A stretch of 64,000 bases of DNA. Origin: a virus. Shown one piece after another: positions 48,000 through 56,039 of this stretch (position 1 is its first letter; the number at the start of each line of letters is the position of its first letter). The stretch covers positions 1-64,000 of the IMG/VR virus record IMGVR_UViG_3300032093_000099; one strand, 5' to 3'. The notes below the pieces were generated by a model. That model saw only the letters and a list, made by a program, of their open reading frames with translations. It was not told the origin of the DNA and ran no database searches. The translations under genes were made by a program, and so were the position numbers.

Positions 48000-49104
48000 T
48001 CAAAACACAGAACAGGAGAACGGGGGTAAAACCTCGTTCTCTTTTTCTTATGAGAAGGATCGACAAGTTGATCCTCAAAAGCTGTTGGGTAAAGTAAGAA
48101 TTGCTCTGCAGGAAATCCTCAACAATCGACACAACCATTACGAAAAGCGAACCATCGTCCCTAAGAGTGGGAGGTGGAATTTTGCTTGTCCTTACTGCGG
48201 AGACTCAAGCGCGGATTCACACAAGAAACGCGGAAACATATATACGGACAAACTTTACTTTAAGTGCTACAACTGCGGTAAGTACGCAGACGTCCACAAC
48301 TTTCTAAAAGATTTTAAGAAAGATGTTCTTGACACAGATGAAATGTTGTTTGTCAAGGCAGCTGAAGAAAGCACCAAACGAGAGACTGGATCTGTTGATC
48401 CGTCGTATCTCTTTGATATAGAAAAGCTCAAGAGCCTTGCGGTCGATCGCATACTAATCGAAGAAAAATTAAATCTTAAAAGAATCGATAAGTCTTCAAT
48501 ATCGACATATCTTAGCAAGAGACTTCAACCCAGAATGGAGTTGTTTTCTTGGAATCAAGAACGCGAGCAGTTGTACATATTTCATCTGATACCCGGGACT
48601 AACATGGTTCTTGGCTTTCAGATTAGAAACTTTAAGTCACAACCTAAGTACATGACTTACCGTCTGAGCAGAATATATGAAATGCTTGGAAAACCAATCA
48701 CGCCCGAGGTCGAAGAAGTTGACCCAATGTCGACTACTTTTGGAATACTTGAAGCAAATTTGTCAATACCTGTGACCGTATTTGAAGGTCCACTTGACTC
48801 GTTTCTGTATAAAAACTCAGTGGCAACTTGTTCCACGAACATTGACTTTCCAGTCGATCTTTCAACTTTACGATACTTCTATGACTTCGACAAAGCAGGT
48901 CGAGAAGCATCGATTGAAAAACTTAAGCAAGGAAAGCCCGTGTTTATGTGGAAGAAGTTCTTTAAAGAAGCAAACATAGATGAACCAACGAATAAGAAAA
49001 TGGACCTCACAGATCTCGTCGTCCTCGCAAAGCGAAAAGGGATCTCACTACCAAGACTATCAAATTACTTTTCAGGCGACAAGTACGATGCATACTGGCT
49101 CTAA
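47977..49104 (+). CDS. 61: DNA primase (gp61-like, zinc-binding plus TOPRIM)
   Basis: A primase of about 375 residues. Near the N-terminus is a zinc ribbon, 'FACPYCGDSSADSHKKRG' with 'FKCYNCGKYADVHNFL'. The TOPRIM core follows: 'VTVFEGPLDSFLYKN' (Glu), 'YFYDFDKAGREAS' (D-x-D) and 'KKMDLTDLVV'. It would make RNA primers at the fork with a gp41-type helicase outside the window. ATG 47977 overlaps the SSB gene by 23 bases; an in-frame ATG at 47950 (50-base overlap) is the alternative and changes nothing in the domains. Confidence 0.85.
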   Translation: MNSTHHSNQNTEQENGGKTSFSFSYEKDRQVDPQKLLGKVRIALQEILNNRHNHYEKRTIVPKSGRWNFACPYCGDSSADSHKKRGNIYTDKLYFKCYNCGKYADVHNFLKDFKKDVLDTDEMLFVKAAEESTKRETGSVDPSYLFDIEKLKSLAVDRILIEEKLNLKRIDKSSISTYLSKRLQPRMELFSWNQEREQLYIFHLIPGTNMVLGFQIRNFKSQPKYMTYRLSRIYEMLGKPITPEVEEVDPMSTTFGILEANLSIPVTVFEGPLDSFLYKNSVATCSTNIDFPVDLSTLRYFYDFDKAGREASIEKLKQGKPVFMWKKFFKEANIDEPTNKKMDLTDLVVLAKRKGISLPRLSNYFSGDKYDAYWL

Positions 49105-49279
49105 CGAAATAGGATTAGAAGAAAGGATAAAGTTCAAAGGAACTGCTGAATTTTCTTTTGACATTGAAGAACCTAAGCTGGGAGAGATCGAGCTGACCCA
49201 AGAAAAGAAAAAGAAATTTATCAAATCGGAAACACGAAATGGAAGAAAATCAAAACATAAGTCCAACGACCTCTTCTAA
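49088..49279 (+). CDS. Small hypothetical protein between primase and UvsY-like genes
   Basis: A 63-residue frame starting at ATG 49088, 17 bases before the primase stop, and ending 41 bases inside the next gene. The N-terminal half is acidic ('EFSFDIEEPKLGEIELTQE') and the C-terminus is strongly basic ('KKKKFIKSETRNGRKSKHKS'). It fills an otherwise uncoded 134-base gap, and its overlaps match the local style. The charge split suggests a protein or nucleic-acid adaptor. Expression is not certain. Confidence 0.5.
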   Translation: MHTGSNEIGLEERIKFKGTAEFSFDIEEPKLGEIELTQEKKKKFIKSETRNGRKSKHKSNDLF

Positions 49280-49709
49280 CAATGAGATCAATGAGCAACT
49301 GATAGGCAGATTCAAAAAAGAACGCGGAGAGTGGACTGACAGGATCAAGGATATGTCAGAAAGACTTCGTGACATCTACAAAGTTGCTGACTTACAGACC
49401 GACATTTATTCTTACCGTCAAGTCGCGGTCGAGTATTGTCATACTCTGCAAGTCCACCTTCAAAAAGTCAATCACATATTCAGAGCAAGAAAAATCGAAA
49501 GATGGGAACACTATACTCGGAATTATGACCTGAGAATGGACAAAGAACCCAAGGAGCTTCATATATACGTTGATATAGTTGACATCAACGAAAGACGGGA
49601 ACTCTTACTTAATCATTTGGAGTTTATGAGAGAGACTATCAAGACAATCGATACAATATCGTTTGGCATCAAACACAGAATACAATTAGAAGAATATAGA
49701 AGAGGATAA
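49239..49709 (+). CDS. uvsY: UvsY-like recombination mediator (probable)
   Basis: A 156-residue helical protein, close to T4 UvsY (137 aa). The C-terminus 'TIDTISFGIKHRIQLEEYRR' parallels the UvsY end, where a short hydrophobic stretch runs into G-[FI]-[AG]-IKH and a final helix. The middle ('VEYCHTLQVHLQKVNHIFRA') is basic and amphipathic. UvsY loads the UvsX recombinase on gp32-coated DNA. Location between the primase and recombination nuclease/helicase genes, with an SSB nearby, supports the call. No recombinase gene is in the window. Confidence 0.55.
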   Translation: MEENQNISPTTSSNNEINEQLIGRFKKERGEWTDRIKDMSERLRDIYKVADLQTDIYSYRQVAVEYCHTLQVHLQKVNHIFRARKIERWEHYTRNYDLRMDKEPKELHIYVDIVDINERRELLLNHLEFMRETIKTIDTISFGIKHRIQLEEYRRG

Positions 49710-49712
49710 AAA

Positions 49713-50483
49713 ATGGGAAAAGTTAGAAGATTGGAAACTCCTCATGGAAGAGTTTATGTATACGAAGAATTGGCTGAACCGGTGTTCATGCCTTCTGTAA
49801 CGACTATACTATCGTTTGAACCATCAAAGTACTTGCAAGACTTAGAAGATAAGATCGGCAAAGAACAGCTACAGAGAATCGGCGAAAGAGCCGCTGGGCG
49901 AGGAACCGCAATGCACAGGTTCTTAGAGAACTATATGATCTGTCTTAAGAACGGAGGTAACGGAGACACTTGCTTGTTGTACACACAGAAGAAAACGCCT
50001 AAAGATCTCAGGGAAGATGGAATGGAAGAAGACCGTATAGGATACGGTCGAGACTTATTCTATAATTTCCTTCACGAGAATACTTTTGACGACATTAAGA
50101 AAGTTGTCTTTACCGAAAAGTTTCTTTGGTCTTTGGAGAATCTGTTTGCAGGAACGGCCGACTTTGGCTACGAGAGCATTGGGAACAAAAGAATCATAAC
50201 TGACTTCAAGAGTGCTTCCGGAACAAGAGGCTCCGAGGTCGTGAATAAATATAAAAAGCAAGGTGCCGCATACGCGCTGTCGTTTGAAGAGATCTATAGA
50301 AAACCTATTGATGAGGTTCAGGTTTGGATATCACATCCTAACGGTCTGCAGATCGAAGTATTAGCAGGTGACGAGATGATCCAAAAGAAAAAAGAGTTCA
50401 TCGAATTAAGCAAAGACTTTCACGCACAGTGGGATGTAGAACCCTTTAAAGAATACTATTACAATACGCAAATACAAAAGTGA
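49713..50483 (+). CDS. Cas4/RecB-like PD-(D/E)XK nuclease
   Basis: A 256-residue nuclease with the RecB/Cas4-like arrangement: 'RGTAMHRFLENY' (His68), 'AGTADFGYE' (Asp150), 'RIITDFKSA' (Asp164, Lys166) and 'KQGAAYALSFE' (Gln183, Tyr187). This H-D-DxK-QxxxY pattern defines the Cas4/AddB/Exo5 group of exonucleases. The four-Cys iron-sulfur cluster of many Cas4 proteins is absent. It overlaps the UvsW-like gene by 4 bases, suggesting joint action in end resection or branch processing. No CRISPR array is present. Confidence 0.8.
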   Translation: MGKVRRLETPHGRVYVYEELAEPVFMPSVTTILSFEPSKYLQDLEDKIGKEQLQRIGERAAGRGTAMHRFLENYMICLKNGGNGDTCLLYTQKKTPKDLREDGMEEDRIGYGRDLFYNFLHENTFDDIKKVVFTEKFLWSLENLFAGTADFGYESIGNKRIITDFKSASGTRGSEVVNKYKKQGAAYALSFEEIYRKPIDEVQVWISHPNGLQIEVLAGDEMIQKKKEFIELSKDFHAQWDVEPFKEYYYNTQIQK

Positions 50484-51997
50484 AAGCAAGAGTAACGCCA
50501 GATACAAGATTCATACAAGTTGTCGATGCTACCGATCTGGAGCTCGAACAACTTCGCCATTCTTTCAAGAAAAGAATCAGCAACTGGCGGTTCCACCCAT
50601 TGGTCAAGAAAAAGGTTTGGGACGGTTACATAACTTTCATGGACAAGTATCAAAGAATACCTGTAGGACTTTGGAACGAACTCAACGCAGTATGTAAGAC
50701 ATACGATTTTGATCTTAAAGTCGAAGGAATCAGTGAAGTAATTGATTATGACTTTGACGAAGATGACTTTCGAGGTTGGGTTGCTGAGTTCTTTTCTGAC
50801 CACCCCAAGATCAAACCAAGAGACTACCAAATAGATGCTTGCATACCAATCTTAAAGTACAGACGAAGTATCTCTGAAATTGCTACATCTGCTGGAAAGA
50901 CACTGATCATATTCATGATCTTTGGATATCTTTTTGATCGTAAGAAGTCAGGCAAGTTCCTGATGGTAGTTCCCAACACCAACCTCATCATTCAGACCAA
51001 TGAAGACTGGGAAGAATACAACAACGGTAAGTTGCGATACATTCTTCAGATGGTTCACGGTGGTTCTGACAAGACCAAGAAAGACGTTGACGTTATCATA
51101 GGAACGTATCAGACATTGGTCAAGAGAGACCGCGAGTGGTTCGATGATGTTTTTACTATCTGTGTTGACGAAGCACACCACACACAAGCAAGCTCGATCA
51201 AAAAGATCATCGGCAACTGCATGAATACCAAGTATGCTTTTGGTCTGTCAGGAACTATGCTTCAGAACGGAAGCACCGAAGCTCTAACGATACAGGCTTA
51301 CTTAGGTCCGCTGGTGAACAACATATCAGCAGCATTCTTACAAGCAAACGATTATGCAACCAAGATATTCATCAAGGTAGTCAAGCTCGACTATTTGGAC
51401 TATGACGCAAGAGAAAAGCTGGAAGATTTAAGAAATCGCAAAGGAGAGATCGACGGAAGCAAGCTCTTGGAATTGGAAAAAAGACTTGTGGTGGAAAATC
51501 GTCCAAGGCTACTTTTCGTCTGTGACTTTATCTCAAAGACAACCAAGAACAGTTTAGTTCTATTCCACAATGTCAAAGATCAATACGGCAGACAGATATA
51601 TGACTATCTTAGAGAACACACTCAAGACAAGACCATCTTTTACGTTGATGGAAACACATCGGTAGCTCTGCGTGATGACTATATCAACAGGATGGAAGAA
51701 GGAGACGATAAGATTCTTATCGCATCTTTTGGAACTTTTTCGACGGGTATCTCCATCAACAACATACACAACGTATTCTTTGTTGAATCTTACAAGTCAG
51801 AAAAGATCATAAGGCAGTCGATCGGTCGCGGTATGCGTCTCAAACAAGGTAAAGACCGGGTAAACATAATCGACTTTGTCGATGACTATTCTTTAGGAAG
51901 AGGCAGTAAGAACTATCTGTTAAAACACGGAGAAGAAAGAGTCAAGATCTACAAGCAGCAAGGTTTTCCTTACAAGGAATACCGGGTCAAATTCTAA
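50480..51997 (+). CDS. uvsW: UvsW-like superfamily 2 helicase
   Basis: A 505-residue helicase (T4 UvsW: 503 aa). Motif I is 'TSAGKT' (136-141), II is 'DEAH' (230-233), III is 'SGT' (257-259), and the C-terminal RecA lobe has 'ILIASFGTFSTGISI' and motif VI 'QSIGRGMR'. The first 110 residues form the small substrate-recognition domain. UvsW unwinds R-loops and branched DNA and helps switch T4 from origin- to recombination-dependent replication. It closes the replication module; an AGATATATAG box follows 23 bases after its stop. Confidence 0.85.
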   Translation: MKARVTPDTRFIQVVDATDLELEQLRHSFKKRISNWRFHPLVKKKVWDGYITFMDKYQRIPVGLWNELNAVCKTYDFDLKVEGISEVIDYDFDEDDFRGWVAEFFSDHPKIKPRDYQIDACIPILKYRRSISEIATSAGKTLIIFMIFGYLFDRKKSGKFLMVVPNTNLIIQTNEDWEEYNNGKLRYILQMVHGGSDKTKKDVDVIIGTYQTLVKRDREWFDDVFTICVDEAHHTQASSIKKIIGNCMNTKYAFGLSGTMLQNGSTEALTIQAYLGPLVNNISAAFLQANDYATKIFIKVVKLDYLDYDAREKLEDLRNRKGEIDGSKLLELEKRLVVENRPRLLFVCDFISKTTKNSLVLFHNVKDQYGRQIYDYLREHTQDKTIFYVDGNTSVALRDDYINRMEEGDDKILIASFGTFSTGISINNIHNVFFVESYKSEKIIRQSIGRGMRLKQGKDRVNIIDFVDDYSLGRGSKNYLLKHGEERVKIYKQQGFPYKEYRVKF

Positions 51998-52019
51998 CAA
52001 TTTCATTCCTTACAGTTTA

Positions 52020-52029
52020 AGATATATAG
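52020..52029 (+). promoter_or_regulatory. AGATATATAG box at the head of the cargo island
   Basis: Fourth perfect copy of the box, 19 bases before the ATG of the first capsid-targeted gene. If it is a late promoter, the whole tagged-cargo run (52.0-60.5 kb) would be expressed with the virion genes, as needed for packaging into proheads. Confidence 0.55.
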
Positions 52030-52048
52030 GTAAACAAAGACCTATATT

Positions 52049-52420
52049 ATGTTGTCATATAACGACTTTATTGCAGAAGGAAAAAAAGCAACCGAAGTTT
52101 CGGGAAGAGTGATGACTACGAACAGCAATCCGCAAGCATCAATCAACCACTCCGATGAAACTATCGAAGGTCTTCGTCGTCGTCTGATCGATGTTTACTT
52201 TAAGAAATCTGAAGACAAAAAAGTTAGAGACGAAATGAACAAGTGCATATCCACATACGTATACGCGCTCGACAAAAAACTCAGGATCAGTTCAGACATA
52301 GTCGATAGGTTGGCAAAAGCAGCAGAAGAAACCAGCGAAGAAACTATGAAAGTTCTTACAAAAGAGACTGAGAAATTCTACGGTGATGAAAAACCTAACC
52401 ATTACGGAACAACAGCATAA
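52049..52420 (+). CDS. Capsid-targeted internal protein (CTS), unknown body
   Basis: A 123-residue protein. Its N-terminus MLSYNDFIAE|GKK is the closest in the window to the T4 tag MKTYQEFIAEA, with an I-A-E cleavage site before Gly. After removal of 10 residues the body is hydrophilic and helical ('IEGLRRRLIDVYFKKSEDKK'), with no membrane segment or Cys. The size and charge resemble T4 internal proteins, which are packed in the head and injected. It is the first gene after an AGATATATAG box. Confidence 0.6.
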   Translation: MLSYNDFIAEGKKATEVSGRVMTTNSNPQASINHSDETIEGLRRRLIDVYFKKSEDKKVRDEMNKCISTYVYALDKKLRISSDIVDRLAKAAEETSEETMKVLTKETEKFYGDEKPNHYGTTA

Positions 52421-52438
52421 AATAAAAAATCATAAGAA

Positions 52439-53245
52439 ATGAAAAAACTGTCAACACAAGCTCCACTAATTCGCGAGGCTGAAGAAAAAGCGATGTCTGA
52501 ACTTCAAAAAGATTGGAGAGAATACTTCGGAGCAAAACTTGCTAAGTTTGGTGTAAATTCGCCAGCCGACTTAGACGAAGAAAAGAAAAAAGAATTCTTC
52601 AACGATCTTAAGAGCGACTGGGAAAAAGGCAAAGGTGCTACCGAGGCTGGTAAGAAGGACATTGAAGAACAGGGAGTAAAAGAAGGCGAAGAAGTCAACG
52701 AAAAAGAGATCACAGCCGAAGAACTCGTCAAGAAGATCATCAAAGGCAACTCAAGATTCAAATGGTTAAATGATGACCTGCCTAAGAACTACACACTTGA
52801 CGACGTAAAGAACGCTCTTGATGATGCTGGTTACAGCAAAGAATACACCAAGTACATCAAAGAAGGCGAAGAAGTCAACGAAGCTGGTGAATTCAAAGTA
52901 GGCGATAAAGTTGCTCTTTTGTCCAAAGCTGATAAAAAGAAATTCGACGCGGGCGTAGTAGTCAAGATTCAATCTGATGGAAACGTAGTGGTAGATAAAA
53001 CCAAAAACTTTAGCCTCGAGATTGTGATGGATCCAGAGTTCCTCGTCAAAGAAAACGAAGAAGTCAATGAAGCAGAAGTAAAAACCGAAGCTGAGTTCAA
53101 AGAATACGCTGAGAAAGTTTTGAAGAAGGCTCACAAAGACGATTACGACGAAGCCAAAGCAAAAAAGACCATCGACGGAATTCTTAAGAAATCTGACGGT
53201 GACTTAGGCGCTGCTGTTGGAATGTTGACCAGTGGTCTTGCATAA
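52439..53245 (+). CDS. Capsid-targeted Lys/Glu-rich protein with three spaced VNE motifs
   Basis: A 268-residue, very charged helical protein. It starts MKKLSTQAPLIRE|AEE, a divergent tag with an I-R-E site. Residues about 20-63 ('LAKFGVNSPADLDEEKKKEF') are an amphipathic module. Three [KEG/KEN]-EEVNE motifs at residues 81-88, 141-148 and 204-211 separate segments of about 55-60 residues. The middle segment has an SH3-like 'FKVGDKVALLSKADKKKF' start. V-N-E also ends the tag of the gene at 62835, so the motifs may be cleavage sites that split the protein. Prohead core or internal protein is inferred. Confidence 0.6.
   Translation: MKKLSTQAPLIREAEEKAMSELQKDWREYFGAKLAKFGVNSPADLDEEKKKEFFNDLKSDWEKGKGATEAGKKDIEEQGVKEGEEVNEKEITAEELVKKIIKGNSRFKWLNDDLPKNYTLDDVKNALDDAGYSKEYTKYIKEGEEVNEAGEFKVGDKVALLSKADKKKFDAGVVVKIQSDGNVVVDKTKNFSLEIVMDPEFLVKENEEVNEAEVKTEAEFKEYAEKVLKKAHKDDYDEAKAKKTIDGILKKSDGDLGAAVGMLTSGLA
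52679..53071 (+). repeat. Three in-frame EEVNE-coding repeats
   Basis: Units at 52679-52702, 52859-52882 and 53048-53071. The first two are identical over 24 bases and exactly 180 bases apart; the third is 189 bases further with several substitutions. Each encodes an eight-residue K-E-[GN]-E-E-V-N-E block. The even spacing suggests domain-level duplication or selection for regularly placed processing sites. Confidence 0.75.
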
Positions 53246-53259
53246 AAACTTTAGTATTC

Positions 53260-54594
53260 ATGAATCTACTGAAATATCAAGACTTCCTAATTAAGGAATC
53301 GCAAAGAACATCTTTAGTCGAACTAATGAAGCTCGACGAAGAAGCAGGCTTGTATGATGCACTAAATGAAGGTGGCGCGTACGGACACTTGGCGCATCCT
53401 TTTGAAGACATCGGTCTGACTATGCAAGACGTCAAAGATATGATAACTTCTGCAGTCAGCGGTGCTTTCGGTCCTGAGAACTTTGTCCAAGAAAAGACCG
53501 ACGGGCAACAGCTGTCAATTACATGGAAAGACGGAGAAGTCAGAGCCGCAAGGAATAAAGGTCAGCTCAAGAATTTTGGCAAAGATTCACTATCAGCGGC
53601 TGGAATCGCGAGCATGTTCGCTGGAAGAGGCGATATAGAAATAGCTTTCAACGCAGCGATGAAGGATCTAGGCGCATCTATTGGCTCTCTATCTGCCGCT
53701 GACAAGGAAAAGTATTTTGGCAACGGCAAAAAGTTTGCCAGCATAGAAATCATAACACCGGTTACACAAAACACTGTTCCCTACGGACAGAACATGTTGG
53801 TGTTTCACGGAGTTGTAGAATATGACGAAAATGGAAATGTCATAGGTGAAGACAAGCAAGCAGGTCGTGACTTAGGTAAGTTGATCGCAGAAGCAAACGC
53901 AGCGGCTCAAGAAACTTTCTTTGTCCGCGGACCGCAAGACATTGCTCTCCAACCGCTTCCCAATACAAAAGCTCGTCAGTCTTACTATGAGTCTTTGCTG
54001 AGCAATATCATGAAAGAAAGCGGCACCAACTTTGCATCTTCAATCGAAGAATACGCTTTGGGAAATGCAAAAAGGATCCTCCAGGAGCTTGCGGCCAAGA
54101 GCAAAATAAATATACCGTCAGAGTATCTTGATGCGCTTGGCAAGCGTGTAGCTGGTATCGACAAGTCATTCACGGCGCCGCAGATCAAAAAATCGCTCGA
54201 GCCAGCGGCGGCAGACTGGTTCATCAACCTGGAGAAATCTCAAGAGAAAGAACTCAGAAAACGAGTGTACCAACCTCTTGAAGCAATCTTCTTAGAGCTG
54301 GGAACGGAAGTCATGAAGAACGTATCTTCTTTCTTGTCAGCAAATCCTACGCAGGCTGCTGAATCAATGAGAAAAGAAATCGACGGAGTGATCAGCAAGA
54401 TTCGCAAAGACGGCGGAGAAGCAGACGTCAAGAAAATGGAATACGAACTGGAGAGAGTCGCAGCAGCTGGCGGTTTAGACGCAATCGTCCCGACCGAAGG
54501 AATCACATTCCTATACAAAGGCAAGCTCTACAAGTTTACAGGAATCTTTGCACCTTTACACCAGATCCGTTCAATACTTGCTTACAAAAAGTAA
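53260..54594 (+). CDS. Capsid-targeted ATP/RNA-ligase-like nucleotidyltransferase
   Basis: A 444-residue protein. The N-terminus MNLLKYQDFLIKE|SQR carries an I-K-E site, and 'DALNE|GGAYGHLAHPFED' adds a second (L-N-E|G, residue 37). The core has signatures of the covalent nucleotidyltransferase (ligase) superfamily: motif I 'EKTDGQQ' (Lys79 as the expected adenylated Lys), a 'ASIEII' strand (160-165), 'MLVFHGVVEY' (about 179-188) and a C-terminal 'EGITFLYKG' (413-421) plus 'LYKFTG' (motifs IV/V). It could seal DNA or RNA or transfer AMP to another target. The substrate is unknown. Packaging would deliver it at infection. Confidence 0.65.
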   Translation: MNLLKYQDFLIKESQRTSLVELMKLDEEAGLYDALNEGGAYGHLAHPFEDIGLTMQDVKDMITSAVSGAFGPENFVQEKTDGQQLSITWKDGEVRAARNKGQLKNFGKDSLSAAGIASMFAGRGDIEIAFNAAMKDLGASIGSLSAADKEKYFGNGKKFASIEIITPVTQNTVPYGQNMLVFHGVVEYDENGNVIGEDKQAGRDLGKLIAEANAAAQETFFVRGPQDIALQPLPNTKARQSYYESLLSNIMKESGTNFASSIEEYALGNAKRILQELAAKSKINIPSEYLDALGKRVAGIDKSFTAPQIKKSLEPAAADWFINLEKSQEKELRKRVYQPLEAIFLELGTEVMKNVSSFLSANPTQAAESMRKEIDGVISKIRKDGGEADVKKMEYELERVAAAGGLDAIVPTEGITFLYKGKLYKFTGIFAPLHQIRSILAYKK

Positions 54595-54600
54595 AAAGAG

Positions 54601-54891
54601 ATGAAACACATACACACATTTGAGAACTTCTTAAACGAGTCGGAACACATGTCTGTCAACGAATTTGAGACTTCGCTGAATGAACTTAGACTTACATCTG
54701 CTGGTGTAAAAGAGTTGCTTACAGCAATTTATTACAACTGGGATAAAATCAAAGACAAGATTCGCCAAGAGTATTACTTCAAATCGTTTAAAGATGTCAT
54801 GGAATTTCTACTGACCGGAGATCAAGAAGAAATGGAAGAGTTGGAAAATGTCGTAAAAAAATTCGGAGTCGAAATACTAAAATTGAAATAA
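54601..54891 (+). CDS. Capsid-targeted small protein (CTS)
   Basis: A 96-residue protein with the canonical tag MKHIHTFENFLNE|SEH. 'MSVNE' (residues 17-21) and 'TSLNE' (24-28) lie close behind and might be further trimming sites. The mature part of about 70-80 residues is helical ('VKELLTAIYYNWDKIKDKIR') and slightly acidic at the end. No family is recognised. It starts 6 bases after the ligase-like gene and is followed 4 bases later by another tagged gene with a near-identical start. Confidence 0.6.
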   Translation: MKHIHTFENFLNESEHMSVNEFETSLNELRLTSAGVKELLTAIYYNWDKIKDKIRQEYYFKSFKDVMEFLLTGDQEEMEELENVVKKFGVEILKLK

Positions 54892-54895
54892 GTCA

Positions 54896-55204
54896 ATGAA
54901 ACACATACCATCATACGAAAACTTTTTGAACGAAGGCAACGATTCCGAAATGAAAGAATTTAAGACCAAGCTCGACAGACACGATTGGTACTACATGATG
55001 TCCGACGATAATCGTGTCTATACTCGTGGATCAGCCGAGGCTGATGAACTTGGCAAGATGATCAATAAGATCGGCAAAGAAGCGGAAGACTTGTACATAA
55101 AAGCTTACAAAAAAATGTTTCCGCACTCGAACTACACACCTAAGATTCTTAAAAACGAGAATGACAGATATGCAACATTTGCAGAAGTAAAAAACATGAG
55201 ATAA
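54896..55204 (+). CDS. Capsid-targeted small protein (CTS)
   Basis: A 102-residue protein beginning MKHIPSYENFLNE|GND. The body is charged and rich in Tyr/Met ('HDWYYMMSDDNRVYTR') with a helix 'KMINKIGKEAEDLYIKAYKK'. No catalytic motif is recognised. The tag resembles that of the preceding gene, but the bodies differ, so the tags were shared or conserved while the cargo diverged. Confidence 0.6.
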   Translation: MKHIPSYENFLNEGNDSEMKEFKTKLDRHDWYYMMSDDNRVYTRGSAEADELGKMINKIGKEAEDLYIKAYKKMFPHSNYTPKILKNENDRYATFAEVKNMR

Positions 55205-55205
55205 A

Positions 55206-55448
55206 ATGGAAAACAACCAATTCCCTACATTCGAAAACTTTAGAGAAGAAACCAAAGCCAACGAAGCGATGGTCCAGGTCGCAGGAAAAAGCAAACCGTC
55301 GGGTGCAACAGTACTTGCGACAGTCATCGTTGACTATATGATCAACAACAATTTGATCAACACAGGTGCAATCGACGTTAAAAATCGCATTTCTCGCAAA
55401 GAGCTTGTTGATACCGTTAAAGATATCATCATGGACAGTACGTTCTAA
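55206..55448 (+). CDS. Small protein with degenerate CTS
   Basis: An 80-residue protein, MENNQFPTFENFREE|TKANE|AMVQ. 'PTFENF' keeps the core F-E-x-F of the tag, but the hydrophobic residue before x-E is replaced, so the cleavage position is uncertain. The remainder ('GATVLATVIVDYMINNNLIN') is a compact helical segment followed by 'ISRKELVDTVKDIIMDSTF'. It sits between a tagged gene and the ferritin gene. Confidence 0.5.
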   Translation: MENNQFPTFENFREETKANEAMVQVAGKSKPSGATVLATVIVDYMINNNLINTGAIDVKNRISRKELVDTVKDIIMDSTF

Positions 55449-55463
55449 AAACAACACATCATA

Positions 55464-56030
55464 ATGCAAGAATTCAATTCATTTAGAAAAACAAAGTCAG
55501 GCAAGCTCAACGAAGCGATTGACTTTGGCACATCACCGGTCAAACCAAAGACAGTCGCTCCTGAAGTAGAGACTATGTTGAACGCCAGACTCGGTGACGA
55601 GTACACCGCGTACTTCTTTTACAGAAATGCTGCCAACTGGTGCAAGAACGCCAACTACAAGAAAGCCGCTGCATTCTTTAACGCAGAAGCAGACGGAGAA
55701 CTTGGTCACGCTCAAGGAATCCAAGATTACTTGACTCAGTGGAACCTCATTCCCGCGATTCCTCAAGTACCTACCGCGCTAAACTTTGGCGGATTGGTCG
55801 AGATCATCAACAAGGCATACGATCTAGAGTACAACTTGCTTCTTAAGTATTCTGAAGACCAAAAGATGTTGCTCGACAAAGATCCGGCTACATTCAATTT
55901 CATTCAAAAATACGTCGACATTCAGAACGGTGAGGTAGAAGAATACTCTGACTATCTAAACTCTCTTGAGTTGGTGAACCCCAACAACAAATTCGAGGTG
56001 CTTTACTTTGAGCAGACTTACTTTGGCTAA
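55464..56030 (+). CDS. Ferritin-like iron-storage protein with capsid-targeting N-terminus
   Basis: A 188-residue protein whose residues about 34-188 align from memory along the full bacterial non-haem ferritin (FtnA) four-helix bundle. Ferroxidase ligands are retained: Glu46 (FtnA E17), Glu79 and His82 (E50, H53), Glu122 (E94), Gln154 (Q127) and Glu157 (E130); Tyr53 matches Y24. The third iron site appears lost (E49, E126 and E129 positions are Gly, Ile, Gly). The first 17 residues, MQEFNSFRKTKSGKLNE|AID, form an extension with an L-N-E|A site. Ferritins oxidise Fe2+ with O2 or peroxide and store Fe3+. Packaging could protect DNA or help infection under oxidative stress. Confidence 0.85.
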   Translation: MQEFNSFRKTKSGKLNEAIDFGTSPVKPKTVAPEVETMLNARLGDEYTAYFFYRNAANWCKNANYKKAAAFFNAEADGELGHAQGIQDYLTQWNLIPAIPQVPTALNFGGLVEIINKAYDLEYNLLLKYSEDQKMLLDKDPATFNFIQKYVDIQNGEVEEYSDYLNSLELVNPNNKFEVLYFEQTYFG

Positions 56031-56039
56031 ACATCATTA

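Noticed and set aside
49713-50483. CRISPR-associated Cas4
   Set aside because: Motifs fit the Cas4/RecB nuclease group, but there is no CRISPR array, no other cas gene and no Fe-S cysteine set; a recombination nuclease is more likely.
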